Counted from the stretch's first letter, positions 28,401-36,285 are shown. The stretch: 64,000 nt of DNA from Bacteroidaceae bacterium (GCA_017940185.1 JAGAZE010000008.1:1-64000), one strand, 5' to 3'. The notes: generated by a model not told the origin, from the letters alone. A program made the numbers and translations.

Positions 28401-28697
28401 CAGTATCCCACGGGCGACCCTGCATCGGCGCTTGGCTTCTACTGGCAGGTGGAGGGCGGCACCAGTGTGACGACAGCCGAGGGTAAGGCCTATCTCAAAG
28501 TGCCTGTCTCACAGGCAGCGGGCAGCAAGGGCTTTGACTTCAACGGCACCACGACAGGCATCGCAACGTTGGACGTTAACGGCAGCGATAATAGCAGCAG
28601 GGACGGCTGGTACACCCTGAGCGGACAGCGACTGCCACAACAACCCACAAAGGCGGGCATCTACATAAGAAATGGCAGAAAGGTAGTGGTGAGATAA
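25437..28697 (+). CDS. Large secreted GLUG-repeat surface protein with C-terminal export-type tail
   Basis: 1086 residues with a signal peptide (LLLLLLPLSLSAQ). Two related halves each begin with a region of the form GxGTxxxPYxIxxxxxLDxL ... DLDxxGxTxxPIG and continue into GLUG motifs (VGGIVGVTKYC, IGGIVGSTSERG, VGGIVGYCKGN, HGGIVGTVSAG, GGIAGASYGK), the short beta-helix repeats seen in IgA-peptidase-type and adhesin proteins. A Big/MBG-like segment (ISIAIPSVEYTGEPVTPAVT) lies between the halves. The end WYTLSGQRLPQQP...GIYIRNGRKVVVR matches the tail on other secreted proteins here. Likely an adhesin or glycan-binding surface protein; ligand unknown. Confidence 0.85.
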   Translation: MRSIVLLRVARLLTLLLLLLPLSLSAQDNFGGGTGDWRDPYIISTTAHLDSLSARVFRGESYAGKHFSLANDLDFKGATFQPIGAVSASFTDSPYHPFFGSFHGNGHAICNVVVNRTEGAAIFGELYGSVDGLTVGGDSRFYGLRSMGAIAGLLRNGSLTNCTVESSVTLTIGLSDGLSGAVSVGGIVGVTKYCTVSRCINAATIDLNGQPGANGIGGIVGSTSERGHIYDCFNFGPITNVTSSARYVGNIVGSWHQTDNSFKSNVNDNYYGANTAGRRGGIGNENDNQATDQEYNTHPAYTLKYTNDVKHQVLFGGKTDNIGEPTGEPLITFNNTLYYKGGTEMRLKLWCDKDVTEGYIGRSTFATYSVPLTDQGDSIYTLTLDNDCDIRLKTHNVVRDIDYHPWISIAIPSVEYTGEPVTPAVTVTDTKDGTARVLTEGTDYSVVPPAEPYVKTGHYTVTIQGIGNYGNTATATLHIISPAGTWIGNGTAEAPYCISSVEDMDLLATNVNNGINYTGVYFQLTEDLDYEGLTYTPVGNASNAFNGNFNGNNHSLSNIVVESDNNNVGIFGYAETAASISNLTLADSSSIKGVTAVGGIVGYCKGNISNCHTTAGVSIRGFQSVGGIVGWLNNASATVSQCTNNANIGSTGRTMMADNEHGGIVGTVSAGTVQACINHGEMNGGTYKGGGIAGASYGKILQCVNTGKVFCHQSSGGIAGAAFDGEVTGNLNLGVVECDLNLKGSILGEMVESNVKDNLYYGSADAYGGIKNADVSGKAQRAYKISAAGDSITISRIYGTDGIEYGRAWYLGERQRIGIQYDYDPPVGYLLDYFTHNGNNVGRKTSATISATRDIVVGVVLRSPKEVVIDGGLGREEGKYVSTFFEAAEHLYVPQGVEARTYTVSDEALRVSRTYQAGDIIPAGEAVVLFADEAKTYRFGLSEVAKEGLIIFGQDPKDANSMLKGIDGGGTDNEEGYLYYILSYLKTDQYPTGDPASALGFYWQVEGGTSVTTAEGKAYLKVPVSQAAGSKGFDFNGTTTGIATLDVNGSDNSSRDGWYTLSGQRLPQQPTKAGIYIRNGRKVVVR

Positions 28698-28726
28698 GTA
28701 GTCACACCACACACCTAAAGCTGACA

Positions 28727-28764
28727 ATTATCCCCCGTAGGATTGTAATCTTACGGGGGATAAT
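28727..28764. terminator. Bidirectional hairpin terminator between convergent genes
   Basis: ATTATCCCCCGTA (28727-28739) pairs perfectly with TACGGGGGATAAT (28752-28764). It sits between the GLUG gene end (28697, +) and the histone-like protein end (28791, -) and can serve both. Confidence 0.8.
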
Positions 28765-28790
28765 CATGTGTTTAATACATGTCTGCTATT

Positions 28791-29480
28791 TTAAGCAGCC
28801 TTCTTTGTGGTAGTCTTCTTCTTCTCAGTTGTTGTTGACTTTTTAGTTGCTGGTTTCTTCTCGGTTGCCGAAGCCTTCTTTGTAGTAGTCTTCTTCTCCG
28901 TGGCAGTTGCCTTCTTAGCTGCCGGTTTCTTCTCGGTTGTCGAAGCCTTCTTTGTGGTAGTCTTCTTCTCCGTGGTCGTTGCCTTCTTTGCTGCAGGTTT
29001 CTTCTCGGTTGTCGAAGCCTTCTTTGTAGTAGTCTTCTTCTCCGTGGTTGTTGTCTTCTTTGCTGCAGGTTTCTTCTCGGTTGTCGAAGCCTTCTTGGTA
29101 GTAGTCTTCTTCTCCGTGGTTGTTGTCTTCTTTGCTGCAGGTTTCTTCTCTGCAGGCTTTGTTGCCGGCTTAGCAGCTGGCTTGGATGTCTTGGCGGTAG
29201 TTGCTGCAGGTTTCTTTACGTCTTTAGCCTTGTTGGCTGAAGAGTTGGTGAAGCAAGCCAGACATTCTTCTTTTCCGCTGGCCTTGGCCTTTGCCACGGT
29301 GGTAGCCACGATGTCGCCGGTGCAGCTCGACAGACCGCTGCAGTTGCGCTTGCTGTGATACTTCACCGAGTACTTGCCCGTGCACATGTAGACAGTATTT
29401 GCTGTCTGTGCCGATGCTGTGCTGCCCAGTGTCAGGGCGAGAAGCGTCAGCAGGGTGAGGAGGAGGGAATAGTGTTTCAT
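28791..29480 (-). CDS. Secreted protein with Cys-rich head and histone-H1-like Lys/Thr/Ala repeat tail
   Basis: 229 residues from the ATG at 29480; an upstream in-frame start at 29609 is rejected for lack of a signal peptide. Signal peptide ends TASAQ (residue 25). Residues about 26-75 form a small domain VYMCTGKYSVKYHSKRNCSG ... CLACF, a Cys/His pattern also seen in other Bacteroidota exported proteins. The remaining 150 residues are a 24-residue (72-bp) unit of the form EKKPAAKK-xTTTEKKTTTKKASTT, repeated four to five times, very basic and rich in K, T and A. The DNA copies are nearly identical, so the copy number may vary between strains. Nucleic-acid or polyanion binding outside the cytoplasm is possible but unproven. 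Confidence 0.75.
   Translation of the reverse strand: MKHYSLLLTLLTLLALTLGSTASAQTANTVYMCTGKYSVKYHSKRNCSGLSSCTGDIVATTVAKAKASGKEECLACFTNSSANKAKDVKKPAATTAKTSKPAAKPATKPAEKKPAAKKTTTTEKKTTTKKASTTEKKPAAKKTTTTEKKTTTKKASTTEKKPAAKKATTTEKKTTTKKASTTEKKPAAKKATATEKKTTTKKASATEKKPATKKSTTTEKKKTTTKKAA
28849..29160. repeat. 72-bp coding tandem repeat in the histone-like tail
   Basis: The segment GGTTTCTTCTCGGTTGTCGA recurs at 28925, 28997 and 29069, with a variant at 28853, a fixed 72-base period. The repeats keep the reading frame (24 codons). Confidence 0.85.
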
Positions 29481-29587
29481 ATCGTTGTGGTTTAGAGGTT
29501 GTTTCGCGTTCTTACCTACAGCCCGTCCGCTATCCTTGGCGAGGCTGAATGGTGCATTCCTGTTGCCGTGCTTGTCGGCAAAGTTAG

Positions 29588-29775
29588 TGCAAGGTGAGCG
29601 AAAAACCAAACTTGTTTTGAGTTTTTCCGAACGCTGCGATTAAGTGAGAGCAGAGGGTTGCTCGCATTGACTCTGCCGAGCGTGAGCAGCGAAGGCCTTG
29701 GTCAGCCGCAGCCTAACTTCAAGCTGCGAAGTAGATTAAAGCGTGCAAGGCGAGCGAAAAACCAAACTTGTTTTG
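29588..29775. repeat. Pair of 33-base direct repeats
   Basis: GTGCAAGG(T/C)GAGCGAAAAAC continuing CAAACTTGTTTTG occurs at 29588-29620 and 29743-29775 with one mismatch. Both copies are followed by a pyrimidine-rich segment with TTTTCC. Looks like an interspersed genomic repeat. Confidence 0.75.
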
Positions 29776-29940
29776 CCTTCAGCTTTTCCCAACTTATTTT
29801 TTTTGTTTTTGCCTACACGCCTGCACTGATGCCTGTAATACGCTGATATAAAGGAAGGTATGTGGTGCAGGCGGTTTCTGTCGCTTACACCTGCTTACAC
29901 TATCTGCGATGAGTGAGCAGGAGGAAGCAGGGCATCGACA

Positions 29941-30073
29941 GTGCAAGTGTTGCCCAATCGCATCGCAATCGGGCAATACTTGCACACCAACTGAGGCTCA
30001 ATCACATCGCAATCGGGCAATACTTGCACTGCGATTGAGCCCCAATCACAGTGCTGTTGGGCAACACTTGCAA
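29941..30073. repeat. Cluster of GTGCAAGTxTTGCCC inverted/direct repeats
   Basis: GTGCAAGTGTTGCCC (29941-29955) pairs with GGGCAATACTTGCAC (29971-29985), one mismatch. A 25-base segment CATCGCAATCGGGCAATACT + TGCAC is exactly repeated at 29961-29985 and 30005-30029 (44-base period), and a variant GGGCAACACTTGCA is at 30059-30072. Confidence 0.75.
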
Positions 30074-30185
30074 ATTCGTGTGTTTTCACCGGAAGCGCAG
30101 ATTTCTCCGCCTGCATAGTATTGGCTAAGTAGAATTGTCGTCCTTTCTCGTGCAACATCCTCGAATCGGGTGCAGGCGATGTGCA

Positions 30186-30336
30186 TGGTGCAGGCAGTGT
30201 AAGCGGCAATAATTGCTTACACCTCTGCAATGCTCTGACAGTCAGTGAAAAAACAGGCGGTTGGTGCAGGCAGTGTAAGCGGCAATATTTGCTTACACCT
30301 CTGCAATGCTCTGACAATCAGCGAAAAACATGCGGT
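30186..30336. repeat. 76-base tandem duplication with internal hairpin
   Basis: Unit one (30186-30261) and unit two (30262-30336) differ at only a few positions. Each holds GTGTAAGC-N10-GCTTACAC, a perfect 8-bp-arm hairpin. A third unit starts at 30337 (TGGTGTAAGC) but breaks off. Confidence 0.75.
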
Positions 30337-30411
30337 TGGTGTAAGCAAATGAGAAAAAGAGCAATTAAAGGTGGAGGCTGACACAGATTGTGATGTTGCT
30401 TCTGCATCCGT

Positions 30412-31554
30412 CTACACTCTTATCAATGCGCTCATCACGGTGTCGCTCACAAAGAGTGCCTGCCGTGTGAGGTGCAGATGTCCGTTGTCGAGTTGCAGCC
30501 ATCCTCTCTTTAGCCATCGTTGTGCCTCTTGCAGCAGCTCATCGGCATACTTTGGCGGGAAGACCTGGCGCAGGTGTGCTGTCGAGAGACCTTCCCGTGT
30601 TCGCAGCGTGGTGGCTATCAGGTCGTTGAAGTGGGTGTCGGTGTCGATGGATTCTTGCTCGTAGGGGGTGTTTCCTTGCAGTGTCTGTGATATATATCGC
30701 CCGATGTTGCCGGTATTCCATCGCCGTGTGATGTGGTTGTAGGAATGTGCTGTGGCTCCGAGCCCGATGTAAGGCACATCGTGCCAATAGCTGCTGTTGT
30801 GGCGTGCGCGTTGTCCCGGCAGTGCGAAGTTGCTGATTTCATAGTGTTCGTAGCCCGCTGCCGTAAGGCAATCTACCAACAGGTAGTATTGCTCGCGGCA
30901 CTGTTCTTCATCCAGTGGGCGTACCTTTCCGCTCTGCCATTGTTGCCACAGGGGTGTGTCTTCTTCGTAGCTGAGACAATAGGCGGAAAGGTGTGGCACA
31001 CGGAGTGCCAGGGCTTGCTCTATGTCGTGTTGCCATTGAGTTGTAGTCTGTTGCGGAAACCCATACATCAGGTCGATACTGATGTTGTCTATGCCCGCCT
31101 CTCTGAGCCTTCTCACCGCTTCGCCCGCCTGTAGTGCATCGTGTCGGCGGCGCAGCCAGCGCAGGCGCTGCTCGTCGAAGGTCTGCACACCCAAGCTCAC
31201 GCGGTTGAAACCCCAGCGTTGCAGGGCGGCGGCGAGCTGAGGCGTCACGTCGTCGGGGTTGCACTCAATGGTGCTCTCCTCTATCTCGCATAGCCGACGC
31301 CCGTTTAGAAAGTGATGCTCCAACCCATCAATGATGTTTCCTGTCAGCGGCGTGGGCAACACCGAGGGGGTGCCGCCGCCGAGATAGACGGTGGCGATGT
31401 CGTCGTCGGCAACAAGTTCGTGTGCACGCATTTCCATCTCTTTGTTGAGTGCGCGCACGTAGTCGTCTTGCCATTCGGCCTTTGTGCACGAGCAAAAGGC
31501 ACAATACACACAACGGCTTTGACAAAAAGGAATGTGGACGTAGAGACCTGACAT
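30412..31554 (-). CDS. hemW: HemW-like radical SAM protein (heme chaperone family)
   Basis: 380 residues from the ATG at 31554. Starts SGLYVHIPFCQSRCVYCAFC with the CxxxCxxC cluster motif plus an extra Cys, followed by TVYLGGGTPSVL and ECNPDDVTPQL, and the FNRVSLGVQTFDEQRLRWLRR stretch typical of HemW/HemN relatives. The C-terminal HemN domain runs from about 290 (ISNFALPGQRARHNSSYW, GLGATAHSY). HemW is thought to insert heme rather than oxidise coproporphyrinogen. The longer upstream frame is rejected; a -7 box TATCTTTG (31583-31576, minus strand) sits 22 bases before this ATG. Confidence 0.9.
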   Translation of the reverse strand: MSGLYVHIPFCQSRCVYCAFCSCTKAEWQDDYVRALNKEMEMRAHELVADDDIATVYLGGGTPSVLPTPLTGNIIDGLEHHFLNGRRLCEIEESTIECNPDDVTPQLAAALQRWGFNRVSLGVQTFDEQRLRWLRRRHDALQAGEAVRRLREAGIDNISIDLMYGFPQQTTTQWQHDIEQALALRVPHLSAYCLSYEEDTPLWQQWQSGKVRPLDEEQCREQYYLLVDCLTAAGYEHYEISNFALPGQRARHNSSYWHDVPYIGLGATAHSYNHITRRWNTGNIGRYISQTLQGNTPYEQESIDTDTHFNDLIATTLRTREGLSTAHLRQVFPPKYADELLQEAQRWLKRGWLQLDNGHLHLTRQALFVSDTVMSALIRV

Positions 31555-31641
31555 GATGTAACAGCTGAATTTCTGCAAAGATACAACATCAGGGTGACAA
31601 GTCGGCAATGCATGATGTTTTTTCAATTTTTGCCCTTCATT

Positions 31642-31672
31642 TTTGCAGGCCGCGGGAAAAAGCGTACCTTTA
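31642..31672 (+). promoter_or_regulatory. Promoter for the EF-G paralog
   Basis: TTTG (31642-31645), 19-base spacer, TACCTTTA (31665-31672), one base off the -7 consensus. It gives a leader of about 77 bases before the ATG at 31756 and lies back-to-back with the hemW promoter. Confidence 0.6.
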
Positions 31673-31755
31673 CGGCCAAATTGGAAAATTGTCGGCACAA
31701 CCGACGAAGAAATAATCTACAAAACACACATATAAACAAATAAACAACAACAAGA

Positions 31756-33915
31756 ATGAAAGTCTATCAGACCAATGAGATTAAAAACATTGCCTTGATT
31801 GGCAGTGCGGGTAGCGGTAAGACGACCCTTACCGAAAGTATGCTGCTGGAAGCTGGCGTGATAAAGCGCCGCGGAACCGTAGAGCAGAAGAATACCGTGA
31901 GCGACTACTTCCCCGTGGAGCAGGAATACGGCTACTCAGTGTTCCCCACCGTGTTCCATACCGAATGGAACGGTAAGAAGCTCAACTTCATCGACTGCCC
32001 GGGTTCCGACGACTTCGTGGGCGGTGCCATCACTGCACTCAACGTGTGCGACCAAGCTGTGATACTCGTCAACGGACAATATGGTCCCGAAGTAGGCACA
32101 CAGAATGCCTTCCGCAACACCGAAAAACTGCAGAAACCCGTCATCTTTGCCATCAACCGTCTTGATGTCGACAACTGCGACTTCGATATTGTGATGGCCA
32201 ACCTGCGCGAGAGCTTCGGACAGAAGTGCACCATCGTGCAGTATCCCACTGCCACAGGTGCAGGTTTCAACGCCATCATCGACGTGCTGCTCATGAAGAA
32301 ACTGTCGTGGGGTGCCGACGGAGGCAAAGCCACCATTGAAGATATCCCCGCCGAGGAGCAGGACAAGGCTGAAGAGCTGCGCGCGGCACTCATTGAGGCT
32401 GCTGCCGAAAACGACGAGACGCTGATGGAGAAATTCTTCAACGAAGAAGCACTCACCGAAGACGAGATACGTGAAGGACTGCGCAAGGGTCTTATCGAGC
32501 GCAGCGTGTTCCCCGTGATGTGTGTATGCGCATCGAAGGACATGGGAGTAGGCCGACTGATGGAGTTCCTCAGCAACGTGGTGCCCTTCGTCACCGAAAT
32601 GCCGAAAGTGAGCGATGCAAGCGGCAACGAAGTACCCGTAGACAGCAACGCACCCACCTCGCTCTTCTTCTTTAAGACAGGTATGGAACCCCACATCGGT
32701 GAGGTGAGCTACTTCAAGGTGATGAGCGGAACTGCCAAGCCAGGCGACGATCTCAACAACACCGACCGCGGTTCCAAGGAACGCCTCGGACAACTCTATG
32801 CCTGCGCAGGCGCCAACCGTATCGCCGTTGACGAACTGAAGGCAGGCGACATTGGATGCACCGTGAAGCTCAAGGATGTGAAGACCGGCAACACGCTGAA
32901 CGCAAAAGACGTGGACCGCACATTCGACTTCATCAAATACCCCAACTCCAAGTACTCACGCGCCATCAAGGCTGTCAACGAAGCCGACACCGAGAAGATG
33001 ATGGCAGCCCTGCAGAAGATGCGTCAGGAAGACCCCACATGGGTGGTCGAGCTGTCGAAGGAGCTGAAGCAGACCATCGTACACGGTCAGGGCGAGTTCC
33101 ACCTACGCACACTGAAGTGGCGCATGGAGAACAATGAAAAGATTCAGGTGGAATACATCGAACCGAAGATACCATATCGCGAGACCATCACCAAGACATC
33201 ACGCGCCGACTATCGCCACAAGAAGCAGTCGGGTGGTGCCGGACAGTTCGGCGAGGTGCACCTCATCGTAGAACCCTACACCGAAGGCATGCCCGATCCC
33301 GAAGTATACAAGTTCGGCGGTCAGGAGTTTAAGATGAACATCAAGAGCAAGGAAGAGATCGACTTGGAATGGGGCGGCAAGCTCGTGTTCCTCAACTCTG
33401 TAGTAGGTGGTGCCATCGACCTGCGCTTCATGCCCGCCATCCTCAAGGGTGTGATGGAACGCATGGAGCAAGGTCCGCTCACAGGTAGCTATGCCCGTGA
33501 CGTGCGCGTAGTGGTATACGATGGTAAGATGCACCCGGTAGATTCCAACGAGCTCTCCTTCATGCTCGCTGCCCGCAACGCCTTCAGCAAGGCCTTCAAG
33601 GAAGCCGGCCCCAAGGTGCTCGAACCTATCTACGACCTGGAAGTGCTCGTGCCTGCCGACTACATGGGCGATGTGATGAGCGACCTGCAGGGACGCCGCG
33701 CCATCATCATGGGTATGGACAGCGAGGCCGGATATCAGAAGCTCTCGGCTAAGATACCTCTCAAAGAGCTCTCCAGCTACTCCATTGCGCTCAGCTCGCT
33801 CACCGGCGGACGTGCATCGTTCACCACAAAGTTTGCCAGCTACGAACTCGTGCCCAATGATATCCAACAGGAGCTCATCAAGCAGCATGAGGCTGAAATG
33901 GCTGAGGAAGACTAA
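31756..33915 (+). CDS. Elongation factor G paralog (EF-G2 type) with degenerate GTPase motifs
   Basis: 719 residues with all five EF-G domains recognisable by length and order. The GTPase motifs differ from housekeeping EF-G: P-loop GSAGSGKTT (16-24), switch I lacks the RGITI motif (here EYGYSVFPTV), switch II reads DCPGSDDF with Ser84 in place of the catalytic His of DTPGHVDF, and the base motif is NRLD (134-137), not NKMD. Domain IV carries SGGAGQFGEVHL and domain V ends SLTGGRASFTTKF. I recall that Bacteroides thetaiotaomicron has an EF-G2 that supports translation without GTP hydrolysis during carbon starvation; this is probably its counterpart. The housekeeping fusA is not in the window. 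Confidence 0.85.
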   Translation: MKVYQTNEIKNIALIGSAGSGKTTLTESMLLEAGVIKRRGTVEQKNTVSDYFPVEQEYGYSVFPTVFHTEWNGKKLNFIDCPGSDDFVGGAITALNVCDQAVILVNGQYGPEVGTQNAFRNTEKLQKPVIFAINRLDVDNCDFDIVMANLRESFGQKCTIVQYPTATGAGFNAIIDVLLMKKLSWGADGGKATIEDIPAEEQDKAEELRAALIEAAAENDETLMEKFFNEEALTEDEIREGLRKGLIERSVFPVMCVCASKDMGVGRLMEFLSNVVPFVTEMPKVSDASGNEVPVDSNAPTSLFFFKTGMEPHIGEVSYFKVMSGTAKPGDDLNNTDRGSKERLGQLYACAGANRIAVDELKAGDIGCTVKLKDVKTGNTLNAKDVDRTFDFIKYPNSKYSRAIKAVNEADTEKMMAALQKMRQEDPTWVVELSKELKQTIVHGQGEFHLRTLKWRMENNEKIQVEYIEPKIPYRETITKTSRADYRHKKQSGGAGQFGEVHLIVEPYTEGMPDPEVYKFGGQEFKMNIKSKEEIDLEWGGKLVFLNSVVGGAIDLRFMPAILKGVMERMEQGPLTGSYARDVRVVVYDGKMHPVDSNELSFMLAARNAFSKAFKEAGPKVLEPIYDLEVLVPADYMGDVMSDLQGRRAIIMGMDSEAGYQKLSAKIPLKELSSYSIALSSLTGGRASFTTKFASYELVPNDIQQELIKQHEAEMAEED

Positions 33916-33957
33916 TGCGAGACGCAAAGAGTTAATACCATCTATTCTGCAATCAGC

Positions 33958-34608
33958 ATGAAACTTATTCGTTTACTGCCCTTGTCCCTGTTGAGTCTGT
34001 TGCTCATGGCGGCGATGCCTGCTACGCTGCATGCACAGCAGGATGACAAAGCGTGGTTTGACTACATGGACACCTACGGCGGTCCGCGCGTCGGCGTGAT
34101 GGGCTCTACGCTCACCAAACTCGACGGCGACCCGCTGATAGGACCTGCCATAGGTGGCTTCATCGAGGTGCATATCACGCCACGTATCGCCATAAGTTTC
34201 GACATGAACTACACCCACGAAGGCACTAACAATGCCAAGTGCAGTTTCCGAAGCCTGGATGGCAAGGGACCGAGCGACATCAGCATGCACATGCTCAATT
34301 CCGACTACCGCTTGCGCTACTACCTGACGCGCCAGTTTAGCGTGGCCACCGGCTTTCATATCACACGTATTCTGCGCGCCTACGGAGAGACCGACGGCAA
34401 AAGCGTGAAGATACATAGCGATATGCGACGCGGCAATTTGGCCATACCTCTGGCTGCGGAGTACAATTTCGGACCTTGGGCAGTGGAGGCCAGCTACTAC
34501 TTCACCCTGCGCAAATGGGCAGGTACCGGCGATGTGAAAAGCATCATGGGTGATGCAGTCACCAATAAGGCTACCGTCACCTTGGCCTACAAGTTTCAAA
34601 TATTCTGA
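33958..34608 (+). CDS. Outer-membrane beta-barrel protein
   Basis: 216 residues with a signal peptide (LLLMAAMPATLHAQ). The mature part is a run of amphipathic strands (GPAIGGFIEVHITPRIAISFDMNY, NLAIPLAAEYNFGPWAVEASYYFTL) ending VTLAYKFQIF with a terminal aromatic, as expected of an 8-strand PorT/OmpW-type barrel. It follows the EF-G2 gene by 42 bases and is ended by the hairpin at 34638-34675. Function unknown. Confidence 0.75.
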   Translation: MKLIRLLPLSLLSLLLMAAMPATLHAQQDDKAWFDYMDTYGGPRVGVMGSTLTKLDGDPLIGPAIGGFIEVHITPRIAISFDMNYTHEGTNNAKCSFRSLDGKGPSDISMHMLNSDYRLRYYLTRQFSVATGFHITRILRAYGETDGKSVKIHSDMRRGNLAIPLAAEYNFGPWAVEASYYFTLRKWAGTGDVKSIMGDAVTNKATVTLAYKFQIF

Positions 34609-34637
34609 AGCAGAACAGACTGATAGCTATAAAACAT

Positions 34638-34675
34638 ATCGGGCACCGGCGGAATTAAGACCGCAGGTGTCCGAT
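34638..34675 (+). terminator. Hairpin terminator after the beta-barrel gene
   Basis: ATCGGGCACCGGCGG (34638-34652) pairs with CCGCAGGTGTCCGAT (34661-34675) with two weak positions, followed by TGTTGTTG. It lies 30 bases past the stop at 34608 and faces the end of the convergent methylase gene. Confidence 0.65.
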
Positions 34676-34724
34676 TGTTGTTGACGCAGATGGTAGTGTG
34701 GCGTTGGAAGAGATCCCGTTCTTG

Positions 34725-35537
34725 CTATCGTTTTTGTTTCCGTTCTTGTTCCCTTTGTCTCACGGCTTCAAAGAGCAGTATGGCCGTGCTTACTGAGACG
34801 TTGAGCGAGTCGAGTTGTCCGAGCATGGGTATGCGTATGTGGCTGTCTGCCGCTTTGCGCCAGACATCGGAGAGCCCCGTGTCTTCCGCTCCCATCACAA
34901 TGGCTGTGGCGCGGCGCATGTCGGTGGCATAGTAGGGCTGCGAGTCTTGCAGCTGTGCGGTGAGTATCTGTACCCCTTGTGCTGTCAGGAAGCCTATGCA
35001 TGCTTCCGTGGTGCATACCACGGTGGGAACCAGAAAGACTGCGCCCAGCGAGCTGCGGATGATGTTGGGGTTGTAGATGTCGGTCAGTGCATCGCACACC
35101 ACTACGGCGTCGGCGTGTGCTGCTTCGGCACTGCGCAGGATGGCACCAAGGTTGCCGGGTTTCTCCACGCGCTCCACCACTACGATGAGTGGATTATCAG
35201 GCAGCTGCAGTTGCTGTAATGTCGTGGTGCGCGTCTCCACCACTGCGATTACCCCTTCCGTATTGTCGCGGTAGGCCAGACGCTCATAGACGGCGGGAGT
35301 TATCTCATAGTGCTCGCGTGCGCTAACGGTGGCCAGTCGTTCGCCTGCCTCGCGGTGCTTCTCGAGCAGCGACGGACAGGTCAACAGCGTCTGCACCCGA
35401 TATCCGGCAGTAAGGCAGTGGCCGAGTTCGCGCACGCCTTCCACGACAAACAGTCCGGTGCGGCGACGCTCGCTGCTCTTCTGCTGCAACAACTGCAGCT
35501 GACGGATGCGCGGATTGTGAACACTGGAAAGGAGCAT
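34725..35537 (-). CDS. TrmH/SpoU-family RNA 2'-O-methyltransferase
   Basis: 270 residues. N-terminal substrate-binding domain (VHNPRIRQLQLLQQKSSERRRTGLFVVEG) and C-terminal SPOUT domain with the three motifs: VEKPGNLGAILRSAEA, IVMGAEDTGLSDVWRKA and SHIRIPMLGQLDSLNVSVSTAILLFEAVRQ. It methylates the 2'-hydroxyl of an rRNA or tRNA nucleotide; the exact target is unknown. The start is divergent from the MgtC-like gene. Confidence 0.9.
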   Translation of the reverse strand: MLLSSVHNPRIRQLQLLQQKSSERRRTGLFVVEGVRELGHCLTAGYRVQTLLTCPSLLEKHREAGERLATVSAREHYEITPAVYERLAYRDNTEGVIAVVETRTTTLQQLQLPDNPLIVVVERVEKPGNLGAILRSAEAAHADAVVVCDALTDIYNPNIIRSSLGAVFLVPTVVCTTEACIGFLTAQGVQILTAQLQDSQPYYATDMRRATAIVMGAEDTGLSDVWRKAADSHIRIPMLGQLDSLNVSVSTAILLFEAVRQREQERKQKR

Positions 35538-35546
35538 GGCGAAAGG

Positions 35547-35578
35547 TTTGGAGAGAGAGAAGGAAAAGACTATCTTTG
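35547..35578 (+). promoter_or_regulatory. Consensus promoter for the MgtC-like gene
   Basis: TTTG (35547-35550), a 20-base purine-rich spacer and TATCTTTG (35571-35578) match the Bacteroidota consensus exactly. It excludes the longer upstream start of the next gene. Confidence 0.75.
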
Positions 35579-35619
35579 TAGCGATAACCTCTTTTTCCTA
35601 TATATATAATAATGGTGTT

Positions 35620-36285
35620 ATGATGACAATAGATTTTCTTCTTCGCATAGTCTGCGGCGGTCTGCTCGGTGGCCTGATAGGTCTTGAACGCGAGTATCGT
35701 GCCAAGGAGGCAGGCTTCCGCACGCATTTTCTTGTCGCGTTGGGCAGCACGTTGTTTATGCTCGTGTCGCAATACGGTTTTTCCGACGTGCTGTCGGCTG
35801 CAGGCATTGGCCTTGATCCTTCGCGTGTGGCAGCACAGGTGGTATCGGGCATCGGCTTCATCGGTGCGGGCACCATTATCTTCCAGCGCAATGTGGTTCG
35901 CGGTCTCACCACCGCTGCCGGTCTGTGGGCTACGGCAGCCATCGGACTCACCATTGGTGGCGGTTTGTGGTGGCTGGGTGTAGTGGCCACCGTGTTGGTG
36001 CTCATCGGACTCGAGCTCACGCACTTTCTCACCGTGCGCATCGGCCGCCGCTCATGGCATGTGCGTTTCTCCTCGTCGTCGTCGGATGCTGTGGCACTGG
36101 TGATGACGCGTCTGCGTGAACATGGTGCCGAGGTGGAGAGCTATCACATGACCCGCCACGGCAACGATGCAACGCCCACTTTTGTTGTAGAGATGGACCT
36201 TGAGGTGCGCCGCAATCGGTATCGTGACGGACTACCCTCACTGATGGCCGACATGGAAGGCGTAGTGGTGGAGTTGGTAGAGTGA
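35620..36285 (+). CDS. MgtC/SapB family membrane protein
   Basis: 221 residues from the ATG at 35620 (a second ATG follows directly). Four or five membrane segments in the first 135 residues with the family signature GGLIGLEREYRAKEAGFRTHFLVALGSTLFML, SGIGFIGAGTIIF and VRGLTTAAGLWATAAIGL. Residues from about 140 on form an ACT-like cytoplasmic domain (RSWHVRFSSSSSDAVALVMTRL). MgtC-type proteins in pathogens are tied to Mg2+ limitation and ATP synthase control; the role here is unknown. Confidence 0.88.
   Translation: MMTIDFLLRIVCGGLLGGLIGLEREYRAKEAGFRTHFLVALGSTLFMLVSQYGFSDVLSAAGIGLDPSRVAAQVVSGIGFIGAGTIIFQRNVVRGLTTAAGLWATAAIGLTIGGGLWWLGVVATVLVLIGLELTHFLTVRIGRRSWHVRFSSSSSDAVALVMTRLREHGAEVESYHMTRHGNDATPTFVVEMDLEVRRNRYRDGLPSLMADMEGVVVELVE

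Larger units (their letters stand above)
29481..30411. other. Non-coding region with clustered direct and inverted repeats
   Basis: About 0.9 kb with no credible gene. It contains a 33-base unit present twice (29588-29620, 29743-29775), an inverted and direct repeat cluster of GGGCAATACTTGCAC type (29941-30073), and a 76-base tandem duplication with internal hairpins (30186-30336). An open frame on the minus strand (29895-30317) follows the repeats and has no coding character. Confidence 0.7.

Noticed and set aside
29895-30317. 140-codon ORF in the repeat zone
   Set aside because: Follows the repeats frame by frame and has no start signal, domain or consistent codon use.
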